Counted from the stretch's first letter, positions 23,462-31,780 are shown. The stretch: 35,229 nt of DNA from Peptococcaceae bacterium (GCA_031264885.1 JAISDM010000173.1:1-35229); one strand, 5' to 3'. Translations and numbers: made by a program. Notes: generated by a model from the letters alone, not told the origin.

Positions 23462-23490
23462 ATTGTAGCAAGCGCCCTCCCCATTGTCAA
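23462..23490 (-). promoter_or_regulatory. Sigma-A promoter of the ylxM-ffh-ribosomal operon
   Basis: On the minus strand a perfect -35 TTGACA (23485-23490) and a -10 TACAAT (23462-23467) are separated by exactly 17 bases. Transcription should start near 23454-23456, about 30 bases before the ylxM ATG. Confidence 0.85.
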
Positions 23491-23511
23491 GCAGTTTTTG
23501 AATTTGTAACC

Positions 23512-23540
23512 TTGATTTACTTGTGACTTTGGCGTATGAT
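23512..23540 (+). promoter_or_regulatory. Promoter of the Uma2-like gene
   Basis: TTGATT (23512-23517), a 17-base spacer and TATGAT (23535-23540) lie 26 bases upstream of the ATG at 23566. It diverges from the ylxM promoter; the two -35 elements are about 21 bases apart. Confidence 0.65.
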
Positions 23541-23565
23541 AAAAACACATTGGAGGTGGTTTGCC

Positions 23566-24114
23566 ATGCCGTTGTTGGTAGACAGAGAAGAGCCCATGCC
23601 GTTGGAAGAGTTTGTTCATTCCCGTTATATTGACGAGAATTACGAATTATGCGGGGGAGAATTGGTGGCAATGTCTCCGGCCAGGGTTTCACATGAAATG
23701 GTTGTAATGAACATCCTCTATTTGTTCAGATCAAAGCTTTTTGGCTCCCCCTGTTCCGTGTTTCCAAGTAATCTGGGCATCTATTTTGAAGAAGACGATT
23801 CATTTGTAATGGCCGACGCGTCGATCATTTGTGATAAATCGAAGATAGTGGACGAAAAATGTGTGCGGCCTCCGGAATTGGTTGTAGAGGTCCTGTCTCC
23901 ACCGACGGCAAAATATTGTTTCGGGAGAAAGCGGGATCTGTATAAACGGTTTGGCGTACAGGAATATTGGATCGTGGACGCGGATAAGAAAGAGGTTTTG
24001 GTGGAGAACTTTGTTCAAGACCAAAAAATTCTGTATCGGACGAAAGGATTCGTTAAATCCGAACTGATAAGCGAACTAGTTTTAAGCCTCGACGACATTT
24101 TTGAAGGGGTTTGA
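23566..24114 (+). CDS. Uma2-family putative restriction endonuclease-like protein
   Basis: This protein of about 182 residues belongs to the Uma2 (DUF820) family, a PD-(D/E)XK nuclease fold. Core motifs are VMADASIICD (catalytic Asp), RPPELVVEVLSPPTAKYCFGRKRDLYKRFGV (Glu of the VEV strand and a downstream Lys) and EYWIVDADKKEV. Members are widespread, often in many copies, with unproven roles possibly in mobile DNA. ATG 23566 has GGAGGT 8 bases upstream. Base composition is visibly more AT-rich than the flanking housekeeping genes, which fits acquisition. It stands alone between ylxM and gltX and ends 7 bases from the converging gltX stop. Confidence 0.85.
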   Translation: MPLLVDREEPMPLEEFVHSRYIDENYELCGGELVAMSPARVSHEMVVMNILYLFRSKLFGSPCSVFPSNLGIYFEEDDSFVMADASIICDKSKIVDEKCVRPPELVVEVLSPPTAKYCFGRKRDLYKRFGVQEYWIVDADKKEVLVENFVQDQKILYRTKGFVKSELISELVLSLDDIFEGV

Positions 24115-24121
24115 GAGTTGC

Positions 24122-25783
24122 TTACGCCCCCAGCCGGGCGGCCACCCGCTCCCGCCCCATCACCCGCATCATCTCATATAGATCCGGCGACGTCCGCCGC
24201 CCGGCCAGCGCCACCCGGATGACCATCGTCACATCGCCGATCTGGCCCTTATAGGCTTCCGGCGCTTTTTTATAGGTTTTTTTATCCCGGGCGTATCCCA
24301 AGCCGTCACACAGGACGCGGATCTTTTCCATCCAGGCGTTTTTGTCGTCCGCCACATCCGCCACATCCGCGTAAGCCCTCAAGATGGCCCGGACATCCTC
24401 ATCCTTCATTCCCTCCGGATAAAGCGGCCCCCTCGCCTCCGCCGCGCCCTCAAAGACAGAGTCGAAGAAATACCCGAAGACCTCCGGCCCGTCGGCCCAC
24501 TTGGCAATGTCCTTGCGCGGGCTGGCAGCCTCCCGCTCAATATGAAACACCTCCGCCCCATAGCCGGGATCCGAATCGAGAATATCCGCGAAATCCGGGC
24601 GGTACCGCCTGGCCCAGTCATAAATCCGGCGGTACAGATCCTCCTTGCTCAAACCCGCGATGAAATTTTTGCTCACATCCGCCAGCTTATTCATATCCAG
24701 CAAAGCCCCGCCGGCGCTCATCCGGTCAAAACTCACCGGGAACTCCTCCAAAGGCGCGTCCGGACGCTCCATACGCCATTCCTCATAATTGGAATTCATC
24801 AGCATCATCAGGTACTCCCGAACCGCCTCCTCCGGGAACCCCAATTCCGCGTAATAAGACGCCGCCGCCTCCGGATCCTTGCGCTTGCTCAGCTTGCGCC
24901 GCGAAGACCCCTCCGCCTTCAAAACCGGCGCGATATGCCCATATTGGGGCGGCGCCCACCCCATGGCCTCAAACAGCTGCAGATGCACAGGCGCCGAAGC
25001 CAGCCACTCATCCGCCCGAAGCACATGCGTGACACCCATCCAATGGTCGTCCACCACATGGGCAAAATGATAAGTGGGCAGCCCGTCCGTTTTCAAAATC
25101 ACCACATCCTGGACATTCGCCTGCATCTCCAGCGGGCCCTTAATCAAATCCTGATACCCGACACGCTCGCCCGGGCTTCCGGGAGAGCGGAGCCGGACCA
25201 CATACGGCGCGCCCGCCGCAGCCTTTGCCCGGATTTCCTCAAAGGTCAGATCCCGATCCAGAGCCCATTCGCCATAATAGCCGGGATCCGCGCCCAGAGC
25301 CTCCTGCCGCCGCCGCAGCTCCTCCAGTTCCCCGGTCGTGGCGAAACTGGGATAAGCCTTCCCCCGCCGGATCAGCGCCTTCACATGATCCCGGTAAACG
25401 CGCCCCCGCAGGCTTTGCCGGTAAGGCCCGTACACACCCGTCTCCCCGCCGCCTTCCCCAGCCTCCGCGGTCACACCCTCATCAAAGAACACACGGAACT
25501 GGCTCAGCGCCTCCAAGATCATCTCGGCGCCCTTCTCAATCTCACGTTTCCGATCCGTATCCTCGATCCGCAGAAGAACCCGTCCCCCCGACTGATGGGC
25601 AAAACGCTCGTTGATCAAGGCGGTATATACCCCCCCGATATGCAAAAACCCCGTAGGACTGGGCGCGAACCGGGTTACCATCACCCCTTCAGACACGGCC
25701 CGCCGGGGATACAAAGACTCATAATCCGCCTCCGGCCCGTCCTCCGGGAACAAAAACTCCGCCAAAGCAAAATCATCCGACAC
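24122..25783 (-). CDS. gltX: Glutamate--tRNA ligase, long clostridial form
   Basis: This 553-residue class I synthetase charges tRNA-Glu, and often tRNA-Gln where a GatCAB route is used. The HIGH motif is HIGG (about 48-51) inside FAPSPTGFLHIGG, and the KMSKS loop is KLSKRKD (about 296-302). A 35-residue N-terminal extension (LFPEDGPEADYESLYPRRAV) precedes the catalytic core; I recall this architecture from clostridial GltX proteins, which exceed the usual ~480 residues. The C-terminal anticodon-binding domain is shorter on recognisable motifs. It is 25 bases downstream of the hemerythrin-CheX gene. Confidence 0.93.
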   Translation of the reverse strand: MSDDFALAEFLFPEDGPEADYESLYPRRAVSEGVMVTRFAPSPTGFLHIGGVYTALINERFAHQSGGRVLLRIEDTDRKREIEKGAEMILEALSQFRVFFDEGVTAEAGEGGGETGVYGPYRQSLRGRVYRDHVKALIRRGKAYPSFATTGELEELRRRQEALGADPGYYGEWALDRDLTFEEIRAKAAAGAPYVVRLRSPGSPGERVGYQDLIKGPLEMQANVQDVVILKTDGLPTYHFAHVVDDHWMGVTHVLRADEWLASAPVHLQLFEAMGWAPPQYGHIAPVLKAEGSSRRKLSKRKDPEAAASYYAELGFPEEAVREYLMMLMNSNYEEWRMERPDAPLEEFPVSFDRMSAGGALLDMNKLADVSKNFIAGLSKEDLYRRIYDWARRYRPDFADILDSDPGYGAEVFHIEREAASPRKDIAKWADGPEVFGYFFDSVFEGAAEARGPLYPEGMKDEDVRAILRAYADVADVADDKNAWMEKIRVLCDGLGYARDKKTYKKAPEAYKGQIGDVTMVIRVALAGRRTSPDLYEMMRVMGRERVAARLGA

Positions 25784-25808
25784 TCACATACGCTCCCCTC
25801 AGTTAAGA

Positions 25809-26663
25809 CTATGACATGAAAACCGCCAGCGAACCCAAGTCACATTTGATCACCGCGTACTTCTCAAGCACGGGACGCTGCCCCCGATACATTTTCGGCG
25901 GCGTAATATCGCAGACATACCCCATCTCCGCGATTTTGGACGCGGCGTTCCCACTGATGATGTTCGCGACCTCGCGCAAAGCCGACTCCATCATGCCGCT
26001 CAGACCGGACGGATCCGTCATGGTCATATGCTGCACCAGACGCAGCGCGGTCACCAGCGGAAACAGAAATTCCGCGCTGCCCGGATGATCCCCCACAATA
26101 CCCACGCTCACACCCAAATCGCTGACCTGACTGCTCGGCGGCGGCGCGCCGGGATCGGTCCGAACCGTCAGATTCAGCATCTGGCCCAGCACCTCACAGG
26201 CGCTCTCCGCGAAACTGCCCACGAACTGATCAGGCCGCGCCTTTTCCCGAACCTGTGGCGCGACCGCCTTGACCGCGCCGGTGATTTTGCCGTCCTCCCC
26301 CACCACATGATAAATCAGCCAGCCGATCAAGGTCCCCCCGAACTGCTGCATGGCCGCCTGACTGTAATTGCTCCCCGCCAGGATTTTTTCATATTCCAAA
26401 ACCGTAGAAACAAAATTCCGGTGCAGCACCTTATGCGCCTCCAGCCCCGCGTAGCCCAGCGAAGCCTGGAGCGCCTCCTCATCGGCAAAATGCTTCACCA
26501 CATAATCCTTCAAAAAAGCCACCGCCTGCGCGCAGGCCGCCGGGCTGTCCGGCCCCTGCCGGCGTATCGTCTCCACCAGCTCATCCGACATCCGGAACAG
26601 TTCCTTATGCTGACCGTCAATCACCTCATTACCCACCGCATACGCGTCTTTCCACATGCCCAT
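25809..26663 (-). CDS. Bacteriohemerythrin-CheX fusion protein
   Basis: This 284-residue protein fuses two domains. Residues 1-125 form a hemerythrin four-helix bundle with the complete di-iron ligand set: H19, H58, E62, H77, H81, H119 and D124. Residues 140-284 form a CheX-like chemotaxis phosphatase domain with the ExxN active-site pair E231/N234 in LREVANIISGN. Hemerythrins bind O2; CheX dephosphorylates CheY-P. The combination suggests an oxygen-responsive phosphatase acting on a response regulator, which is inference. GGGGAGG lies 11 bases before the ATG. No other chemotaxis gene is in the window. Confidence 0.9.
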   Translation of the reverse strand: MGMWKDAYAVGNEVIDGQHKELFRMSDELVETIRRQGPDSPAACAQAVAFLKDYVVKHFADEEALQASLGYAGLEAHKVLHRNFVSTVLEYEKILAGSNYSQAAMQQFGGTLIGWLIYHVVGEDGKITGAVKAVAPQVREKARPDQFVGSFAESACEVLGQMLNLTVRTDPGAPPPSSQVSDLGVSVGIVGDHPGSAEFLFPLVTALRLVQHMTMTDPSGLSGMMESALREVANIISGNAASKIAEMGYVCDITPPKMYRGQRPVLEKYAVIKCDLGSLAVFMS

Positions 26664-26718
26664 ACAAAAATCATCCTCCCCTAATCAATCTGTCCACCGT
26701 CATTCCGCGCCTGCCAAC

Positions 26719-26790
26719 GGGCGGCATCCTGCCGCCCGGAACCGTCCGAAAACGCACCCGTCCCGTCATTCCGGGCTTGTCCCGGAATCC
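26719..26790. repeat. Family A half unit followed by family B unit
   Basis: The single hairpin GGGCGGCATCCTGCCGCCC (26719-26737) is followed by GGAACCGTCCG and then by family B GTCATTCCGGGCTTGTCCCG (starting 26765). A degenerate TCATTCCGCGCCTG lies just before. This fills most of the 146-base gap between the PEBP and hemerythrin genes. Confidence 0.75.
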
Positions 26791-26809
26791 ATCCCCGTCG
26801 AATCGCAAA

Positions 26810-27523
26810 TCAATGATCATAACGGCCCGTCATCCGCGCCTCAGCCAGCACATGACCCTCAATCATCCCCGCGAACTCACCTTTGTCAAAACCGTTCTCC
26901 GCCGGCAGCTCAGCGTCCAGCGCGTAAACCGTCACCACATAAGTATGCGCCTTGTCAGGCGGCGTTGGCCCCCCATAACCGACCGAATCAAAATCATTCT
27001 TCCCCTGAACCATCCCGTCCGCGCCGTCAATGCTGGCGTTCTCCGCAATGTCGGCGCTCTTGACATTCACAGCCAGCCAATGCGCCCATTCATAACCGCA
27101 CAAAGGAACAGAATCAGGATCATACACACTCACCGCGTAACAAACCGTACCCTCCGGCGCGTCCGCCACACTGACAGGAATAGAGCGCGTAGGCACTCCC
27201 CCGCTCACCTGATCCCCGCGCATCCCATATTTATCCGCGATCACACCGCCGCTGATCCCCTCGCTGCTCACAGCCATCGCCCGAATCACCGGCGCGGCCT
27301 CCGGCGAAGACTCAGACTCCGGCGAAGACTCAAACCCAGGCGCCGCCACAGACATCGGCGCAGACCCCGATTCCAGCGCCGATCCTCCCGCATCCACAGA
27401 CCCCGGCTGAGAGGTAAATCCCGGCGCGCCCACAGATTCCGGCACAGCCTCAGACCCGCCGCCAGAACAAGACATCAGCATCAAGAAACAACAAATAACG
27501 CAAAATAAACGCACATATTTCAT
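26810..27523 (-). CDS. PEBP (YbhB/YbcL) family lipoprotein
   Basis: This protein of about 237 residues begins with a lipoprotein signal (basic MKYVR, hydrophobic stretch, lipobox LMSC with Cys19), so it should be anchored on the outer face of the membrane. A low-complexity linker rich in Ser, Pro, Glu and Gly follows, with SSPE/ESSPE repeats (about residues 24-80). The rest is a phosphatidylethanolamine-binding-like domain with VYDPDSVP, YEWAHWLAVN and NDFDSVGYGGPTPPDKAHTYVVTVYALD, the classic ligand pocket motifs. Bacterial members have unclear function. The start ATG 27523 follows GGGGGGTG. It is monocistronic, with repeats on both sides. Confidence 0.88.
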   Translation of the reverse strand: MKYVRLFCVICCFLMLMSCSGGGSEAVPESVGAPGFTSQPGSVDAGGSALESGSAPMSVAAPGFESSPESESSPEAAPVIRAMAVSSEGISGGVIADKYGMRGDQVSGGVPTRSIPVSVADAPEGTVCYAVSVYDPDSVPLCGYEWAHWLAVNVKSADIAENASIDGADGMVQGKNDFDSVGYGGPTPPDKAHTYVVTVYALDAELPAENGFDKGEFAGMIEGHVLAEARMTGRYDH

Positions 27524-27629
27524 AAAACACCCCCCAACCATCCCGGTATTTAGATATTACCTCAAAATCCCCCCAAAGTCCATCCTCCGAATCAGACAGC
27601 ACCCAAGAAATTTTTTCCAAACGCCCCCC

Positions 27630-27780
27630 GTCATTCCGGGCTTGTCCCGGAATCCAGGTCCTTCTTTTTGTCATTCCGGATCAAGCCCGGAATAACAACA
27701 CAACGGCAAAACACCCCCCCACGGTACCGCAACAGCGCATCCGTAGGGGCGGCATCCTGCCGCCCGCCTCCGTCAAACGC
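27630..27780. repeat. Family B pair plus family A unit
   Basis: Inverted family B units at 27630-27655 and 27670-27695 are followed by an ACGGTACCG core and a family A hairpin (27747-27765) with the CGCCTCCGTC flank. Along with the promoter region near 27791 they account for the 375-base gap between the PEBP gene and the flavoprotein. Confidence 0.75.
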
Positions 27781-27790
27781 GAATTTCCCC

Positions 27791-27814
27791 GAATTGAAGA
27801 AATTTTCGCAATTC
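27791..27814. promoter_or_regulatory. Candidate operator upstream of the flavoprotein operon
   Basis: A 24-base imperfect palindrome has outer arms GAATTG and CAATTC and an inner GAAA/TTTTC pair. It lies about 85-108 bases upstream of the ATG, just ahead of an AT-rich stretch containing TATGAT (27835-27840) as a possible -10. A similar GAATT...CAATTC palindrome occurs upstream of the aldo/keto reductase (31759-31780). Confidence 0.4.
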
Positions 27815-27898
27815 AGTATTAAATCCGCCTCAATTATGATATATTATTCACATGTATACAGACCAAGATATCACATCCAGACGAGAGGAGAATTAAAA

Positions 27899-29419
27899 AT
27901 GGTAAAAACAGTGGACGTCGTGGTGGCAGGCGCCGGCAACGCCGGGCTGGCCGCCGCCGCCGCCACAGCCAAGATGGGCTTATCAACCCTCTTAGTGGAG
28001 CGGCATAATATCCCCGGCGGCAGCGCAAGCAGTTTCCGGCGGGGCCGCTTCGAATTCGAGCCCTCGCTGCACGAGCTGGCCGGCTACGGCTCACCCGGCA
28101 ATCCCGGCGACGTGCGGGATATCTTCAGCGACCTGGGCGTCAACGTCGAGATGCTGGAGGTAAAAGACGCCTTCCGCACAATCGTTACCGGGCCGGAAGG
28201 GTATGACCTGGTGATGCCGGTGGGCATCGAGAACTTCGTGTACGCGATGGAGAAAGCGGTTCCCGGCAGCGCCGAAAGCACGGTCAATTTCTTTAAACTG
28301 GCGGGCGACGTAGGCCGGGCGCTGGGATACCTCTCCTCGGGCCAGCCGGATCCCGCTGTTTTGCAAAAAGATCACATCAATTTTATGAAGGTCGCCAACC
28401 TCCCCGCCGGTCCGGTGCTGGACGCGCTGAACATGCCCCCAAAAGCCCAGCAGATCATTATGACCTACTGGCCTTACATGGGCACCCCCCGCGGCCAGTT
28501 CTCCTTCGTGCTTTACTCCCTCATGGTGTACCGCTACATCTCAATGAGCGCCTATATACCCAAAAACCGCTCCCATGATATGTCGCTGGCACTGGAACAG
28601 GCCATCCGCGATCACGGAGGCGAGGTGTGGTACAACACCGAGATCAGCGAACTCCTGGTGAAAGACGGCCGCTGTTATGGCGTGAGAACCCGGGACGGCA
28701 GCGAGATCCATTCAAAGCAAGTGATCGCTAATTTCTATCCGGACCGCGCCTTTGCGGGCATGACGCCCCCGAACGAGACGCCGAAACAGGAAGTAAAACG
28801 CGCCAACGCGCGCACCCTGGGCATGAGCGGATACTGCGTATATTTGGGACTCGACAAATCGCCGGAAGAACTCGGCATCAAAGACTACAGCGTTTTTATC
28901 AACACCACCCCCGATTCGGACGAACAGCAAAAAGGCATGTATACCCTGGACAATAACGACTTTTTCATCATGAACTGCCTGAACATAGACAATCCGGGAT
29001 GCAGCCCGGAGGGAACCAGCATTCTGTGGGGCACACAGCTGTTTGCGCCCGGCGTGTGGGATCAGCTGAAGCCCGCCGAATACAAAGCCGTCAAAAACCG
29101 TGTGGCCAAAAAAATCATCACTGCCTACGAACGCGCCGCCGGCGTCAAAATATCCGACTGTATCGAGGAAATATCGACGGCGACCCCGGTCACATTCGCG
29201 CGCTACCTCGATACCCCCGACGGCTCCATCTACGGTTATCACGGGGTAAAATGGGACGCGATGCTGCCGCGTATCATGGGTATGCGCGGCGAGCAATGGA
29301 TACAAGGACTGCGTTTCGCGGGCGGTCACGGCGCCCGTACCATGGGCTACAGCTCCACATATATCAACGGCTATCAAACGGCGCAGCTTGCGGCGCAAGA
29401 GATAAAGGAGGGACGCTGA
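27899..29419 (+). CDS. FAD-dependent oxidoreductase, phytoene desaturase-like
   Basis: This protein of about 506 residues has an N-terminal FAD Rossmann motif (VVVAGAGNAGLAAAAA, residues 7-22), then VERHNIPGGSASSFRRGRFEF, and a C-terminal FAD motif around LRFAGGHGARTMGYSSTYINGYQTAQ. This is the CrtI/prolycopene-isomerase/retinol-saturase group, which dehydrogenates, saturates or isomerises C=C bonds. No carotenoid gene is present, so the substrate is unknown. The frame opens upstream at 27668 through repeats, but ATG 27899 has GAGGAG 8 bases before it and starts the fold cleanly. The next gene, a reductase, begins 1 base after its stop, so the pair is surely co-transcribed. Confidence 0.88.
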   Translation: MVKTVDVVVAGAGNAGLAAAAATAKMGLSTLLVERHNIPGGSASSFRRGRFEFEPSLHELAGYGSPGNPGDVRDIFSDLGVNVEMLEVKDAFRTIVTGPEGYDLVMPVGIENFVYAMEKAVPGSAESTVNFFKLAGDVGRALGYLSSGQPDPAVLQKDHINFMKVANLPAGPVLDALNMPPKAQQIIMTYWPYMGTPRGQFSFVLYSLMVYRYISMSAYIPKNRSHDMSLALEQAIRDHGGEVWYNTEISELLVKDGRCYGVRTRDGSEIHSKQVIANFYPDRAFAGMTPPNETPKQEVKRANARTLGMSGYCVYLGLDKSPEELGIKDYSVFINTTPDSDEQQKGMYTLDNNDFFIMNCLNIDNPGCSPEGTSILWGTQLFAPGVWDQLKPAEYKAVKNRVAKKIITAYERAAGVKISDCIEEISTATPVTFARYLDTPDGSIYGYHGVKWDAMLPRIMGMRGEQWIQGLRFAGGHGARTMGYSSTYINGYQTAQLAAQEIKEGR

Positions 29420-29420
29420 A

Positions 29421-30617
29421 ATGGCCAATGAAGTCAACCTGAACCTGGATCCGCGGGGGTTTTTGGAGATCATGCCCCAGCGCGCCGCCGCGTTTGAGGC
29501 CGCCTCCGAAGCCCCCCTGCCCACCGATTATCCGGTGAATAAACTGATGCGGGCCTTCCACCCCGATTGGCAGTACGCCCGAATCCAAAAAATCGAAACC
29601 CACGGCCCCGGCGCGAAGAGCTTCACCCTCGTTCCGGACGAAAGCAAGGGCACAAAGGAACTGGCCTATTTCAGCGCCGGACAGTACATCTGCGTATATC
29701 TCGCCATCGGCGCCTCCCGGTTGCTTCGCCCCTACTCCATTCGCTCAGCTCCGGCCGACGCGCCCGCCGGGAAATACATCCTGACCATCAAACGCGCCCA
29801 GGACGGCTTCGCGTCGGACTACATCCTGGATCACTGGAAGGAAGGCGGCGCCGTGACACTGACCGGCCCCGAGGGGAATTTCACTTACGAACCGCTGCGC
29901 GACGCCAAAGAAATCGTAGGCATCGCGGGCGGCAGCGGAATCACACCCTTCTTCTCCCTGGCCGCCGCCATCGCCGGAGGCGCCGAGGATTGCCGCCTGA
30001 CCCTGCTGTACGGCAGCCGGCGCGCGGAGGATATCCTGCTGAAAGACGAACTCGACGCCCTTGCCCGCCAAACAGATAAGTTCAAAGTCATACACGTGCT
30101 GAGCGACGATCCCGCGGAAGGCTATGAATCCGGATTTATCACAGCCGATTTGATTAAAAAACACACACCCTCCGGCGACTACAGCCTGTTCCTGTGCGGC
30201 CCTCAGGAAATGTACGCCTACTGCGACGCCCAAATCGCGGCACTGGCCCTGCCGCCGCGCCGGGTGCGCCATGAACTGTTCGGCGCCCCCTCCGCCCGGC
30301 TCACCCACCCCAACCTCAAAGACGGCGCGTTCACAATGAAAGTCATCACCCGGAACAGCGAAAAAGAAGCACCCTGCGCCGCAAACGAAAGTCTGCTGGT
30401 AGCCCTGGAGCGGGCAGGCACAGCCGTTCCTTCCCGCTGCCGCAGCGGCGAATGCGGTTTTTGCCACACCAAACTGCTGTCCGGCGAAGTATTCATTCCG
30501 TCGGACTTCGACAAGCGCCGGCTGGCCGACGTCGCCTATAACTACATCCACCCCTGCGTAACCTTTCCCCTCAGCGACATAACCATAGAAGTCCCGGGGC
30601 AAAAAGAACCCGTTTAA
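29421..30617 (+). CDS. Ferredoxin-NAD(P)H reductase with C-terminal 2Fe-2S domain
   Basis: This 398-residue electron-transfer flavoprotein has an N-terminal extension of about 50 residues, then an FAD-binding barrel (LLRPYSIRSAP, about 101-111), an NAD(P)-binding domain (GIAGGSGITPFFSLA) and a plant-type ferredoxin domain. Cluster ligands are CRSGECGFC (C340, C345, C348) plus a distal Cys near residue 379 in IHPCVTF. It passes electrons from NAD(P)H through FAD to the 2Fe-2S centre and on to a partner. One-base spacing from the phytoene-desaturase-like gene, with GGAGGG at 8 bases, makes that flavoprotein the likely partner. It is similar in layout to oxygenase reductases, but no oxygenase is present. 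Confidence 0.92.
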   Translation: MANEVNLNLDPRGFLEIMPQRAAAFEAASEAPLPTDYPVNKLMRAFHPDWQYARIQKIETHGPGAKSFTLVPDESKGTKELAYFSAGQYICVYLAIGASRLLRPYSIRSAPADAPAGKYILTIKRAQDGFASDYILDHWKEGGAVTLTGPEGNFTYEPLRDAKEIVGIAGGSGITPFFSLAAAIAGGAEDCRLTLLYGSRRAEDILLKDELDALARQTDKFKVIHVLSDDPAEGYESGFITADLIKKHTPSGDYSLFLCGPQEMYAYCDAQIAALALPPRRVRHELFGAPSARLTHPNLKDGAFTMKVITRNSEKEAPCAANESLLVALERAGTAVPSRCRSGECGFCHTKLLSGEVFIPSDFDKRRLADVAYNYIHPCVTFPLSDITIEVPGQKEPV

Positions 30618-30653
30618 CAGAACGACCCCGCCCGCCCGGGCGGCAGAATCCAA

Positions 30654-30685
30654 GAATCGCCGAACCCGCGTGGGTCCGGCGATTC
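30654..30685. terminator. Bidirectional hairpin between converging genes
   Basis: A 14-base stem with one mismatch (GAATCGCCGAACCC / GGGTCCGGCGATTC) and a GCGT loop sits 37 bases past the reductase stop and 3 bases past the aldo/keto reductase stop on the other strand. T-runs are weak on both sides. Confidence 0.6.
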
Positions 30686-30687
30686 CT

Positions 30688-31719
30688 TTACATTGGATTC
30701 TCCGCGACAGCCTTTTTCCATAAGGCAATTTTGTCCTTGAGCAAATCCGGAATTTGCAGCTTATATGGACATCGTTCCACACAACGCCCACATTCAATAC
30801 AGCCGCCCGCTTTTTCGACGCCCGCGTTCGCCATTCGGAACGCCTGCTTAAAGGGCATCCGCTTGATCAGACTTTCCACAGTCAACACCGAACTTATCCC
30901 GATCCCCTGAGGGCACGGCTGGCAGTAGTCACAGCGGTGACACCAGTGGTCCCCCATCGCTTGGATCAAATCGCCCGCCGTCTTCTCATCCTCAGCGGAA
31001 AACGGCCTTTTTTCCTCGACAATCGAAACAATCTCCCGCATTTCCGACAATTTCTCTATGCCCGGATCCGGGATCACATTGCCGAATTGGAGTACATAAC
31101 GAATGGCGACGCCCGCGTCCTCCAGAAGCCCTCCGCCAAAAGGCTTCATCCCGATAAAACCCATGCCCAGTTCCTCAGCGAGAGGAATCGCCTCCTCCCC
31201 CGCCGTGCTGTCCACGAAATTAAAAGGAAGCTGCACCGAGGCAAATTTACCGGTTTTCATCAGCTCAATCGCCAACGGAATACTGTGACTCGAAAAAGCC
31301 GGGTAACGTATCTTCCCCGCCTTCACCCCTTCGGCCAGCCCCTCCAAAGCGCCGCCGGGAGCAAACACAGCGTCCCGCGCCTCCGCCGACGACAGATTAT
31401 GCAGCTGATAAATGTCCACATAATCCGACCCCAACCGTTTAAGACACAAGTCCAGATGCTCCAGAAGGGTTTTCTTATCGGTCGCGGTGGATTTTGACGC
31501 GATAACCAGACTCTCACGTTTGATATCCTTAATCGCCGCGCCTATCTTCTCCTCGCTGTCGGAATAAGCGTTTGCGGTATCAAGAAAATTAACGCCCAAG
31601 TCAATCGCGCCGTTCACGACGGCCGCAGCCTCCGCCCTCGAGAGACGTTGAATCGGGATCCCCCCGAACCCGACCCTGCTCACCATTAAATCGGTTTTTC
31701 CAAAACGTATCTTTTCCAT
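30688..31719 (-). CDS. Aldo/keto reductase with C-terminal 4Fe-4S ferredoxin domain
   Basis: This 343-residue protein begins with an aldo/keto reductase TIM barrel: IRFGKTDLMVSRVGFGGIP, the catalytic Asp/Tyr region LGVNFLDTANAYSDSEEKIG, and Lys in VIASKSTAT. It ends in a bacterial ferredoxin-like domain with CHRCDYCQPCP (about residue 256-266) and CIECGRCVERCP (about 305-316), enough cysteines for two 4Fe-4S clusters. Such proteins are common in anaerobes, and their substrates and electron partners are mostly unknown. The gene converges on the flavoprotein/reductase operon. The start ATG 31719 has only a short AGG ribosome site. The promoter may be TTGTAT-17-TAGACT upstream. Confidence 0.92.
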   Translation of the reverse strand: MEKIRFGKTDLMVSRVGFGGIPIQRLSRAEAAAVVNGAIDLGVNFLDTANAYSDSEEKIGAAIKDIKRESLVIASKSTATDKKTLLEHLDLCLKRLGSDYVDIYQLHNLSSAEARDAVFAPGGALEGLAEGVKAGKIRYPAFSSHSIPLAIELMKTGKFASVQLPFNFVDSTAGEEAIPLAEELGMGFIGMKPFGGGLLEDAGVAIRYVLQFGNVIPDPGIEKLSEMREIVSIVEEKRPFSAEDEKTAGDLIQAMGDHWCHRCDYCQPCPQGIGISSVLTVESLIKRMPFKQAFRMANAGVEKAGGCIECGRCVERCPYKLQIPDLLKDKIALWKKAVAENPM

Positions 31720-31758
31720 AACCTGAGTCTACAACAAAATACAGAAAAATACAACATT

Positions 31759-31780
31759 GAATTTGCGATTACTGCAATTC
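31759..31780. promoter_or_regulatory. Candidate operator upstream of the aldo/keto reductase
   Basis: A 22-base palindrome-like site with arms GAATTTGC and GCAATTC lies 40-61 bases upstream of the aldo/keto reductase ATG. Its outer arms match the palindrome at 27791-27814, hinting that one regulator may control both transcription units. Confidence 0.3.

Noticed and set aside
27668..27898. N-terminal extension of the phytoene-desaturase-like protein
   Set aside because: It is encoded by repeats and promoter sequence; ATG 27899 has a strong ribosome site right before the FAD motif.
29421..30617. Reductase component of an aromatic-ring oxygenase
   Set aside because: The domain layout is similar, but no oxygenase subunit is nearby and the organism looks anaerobic.
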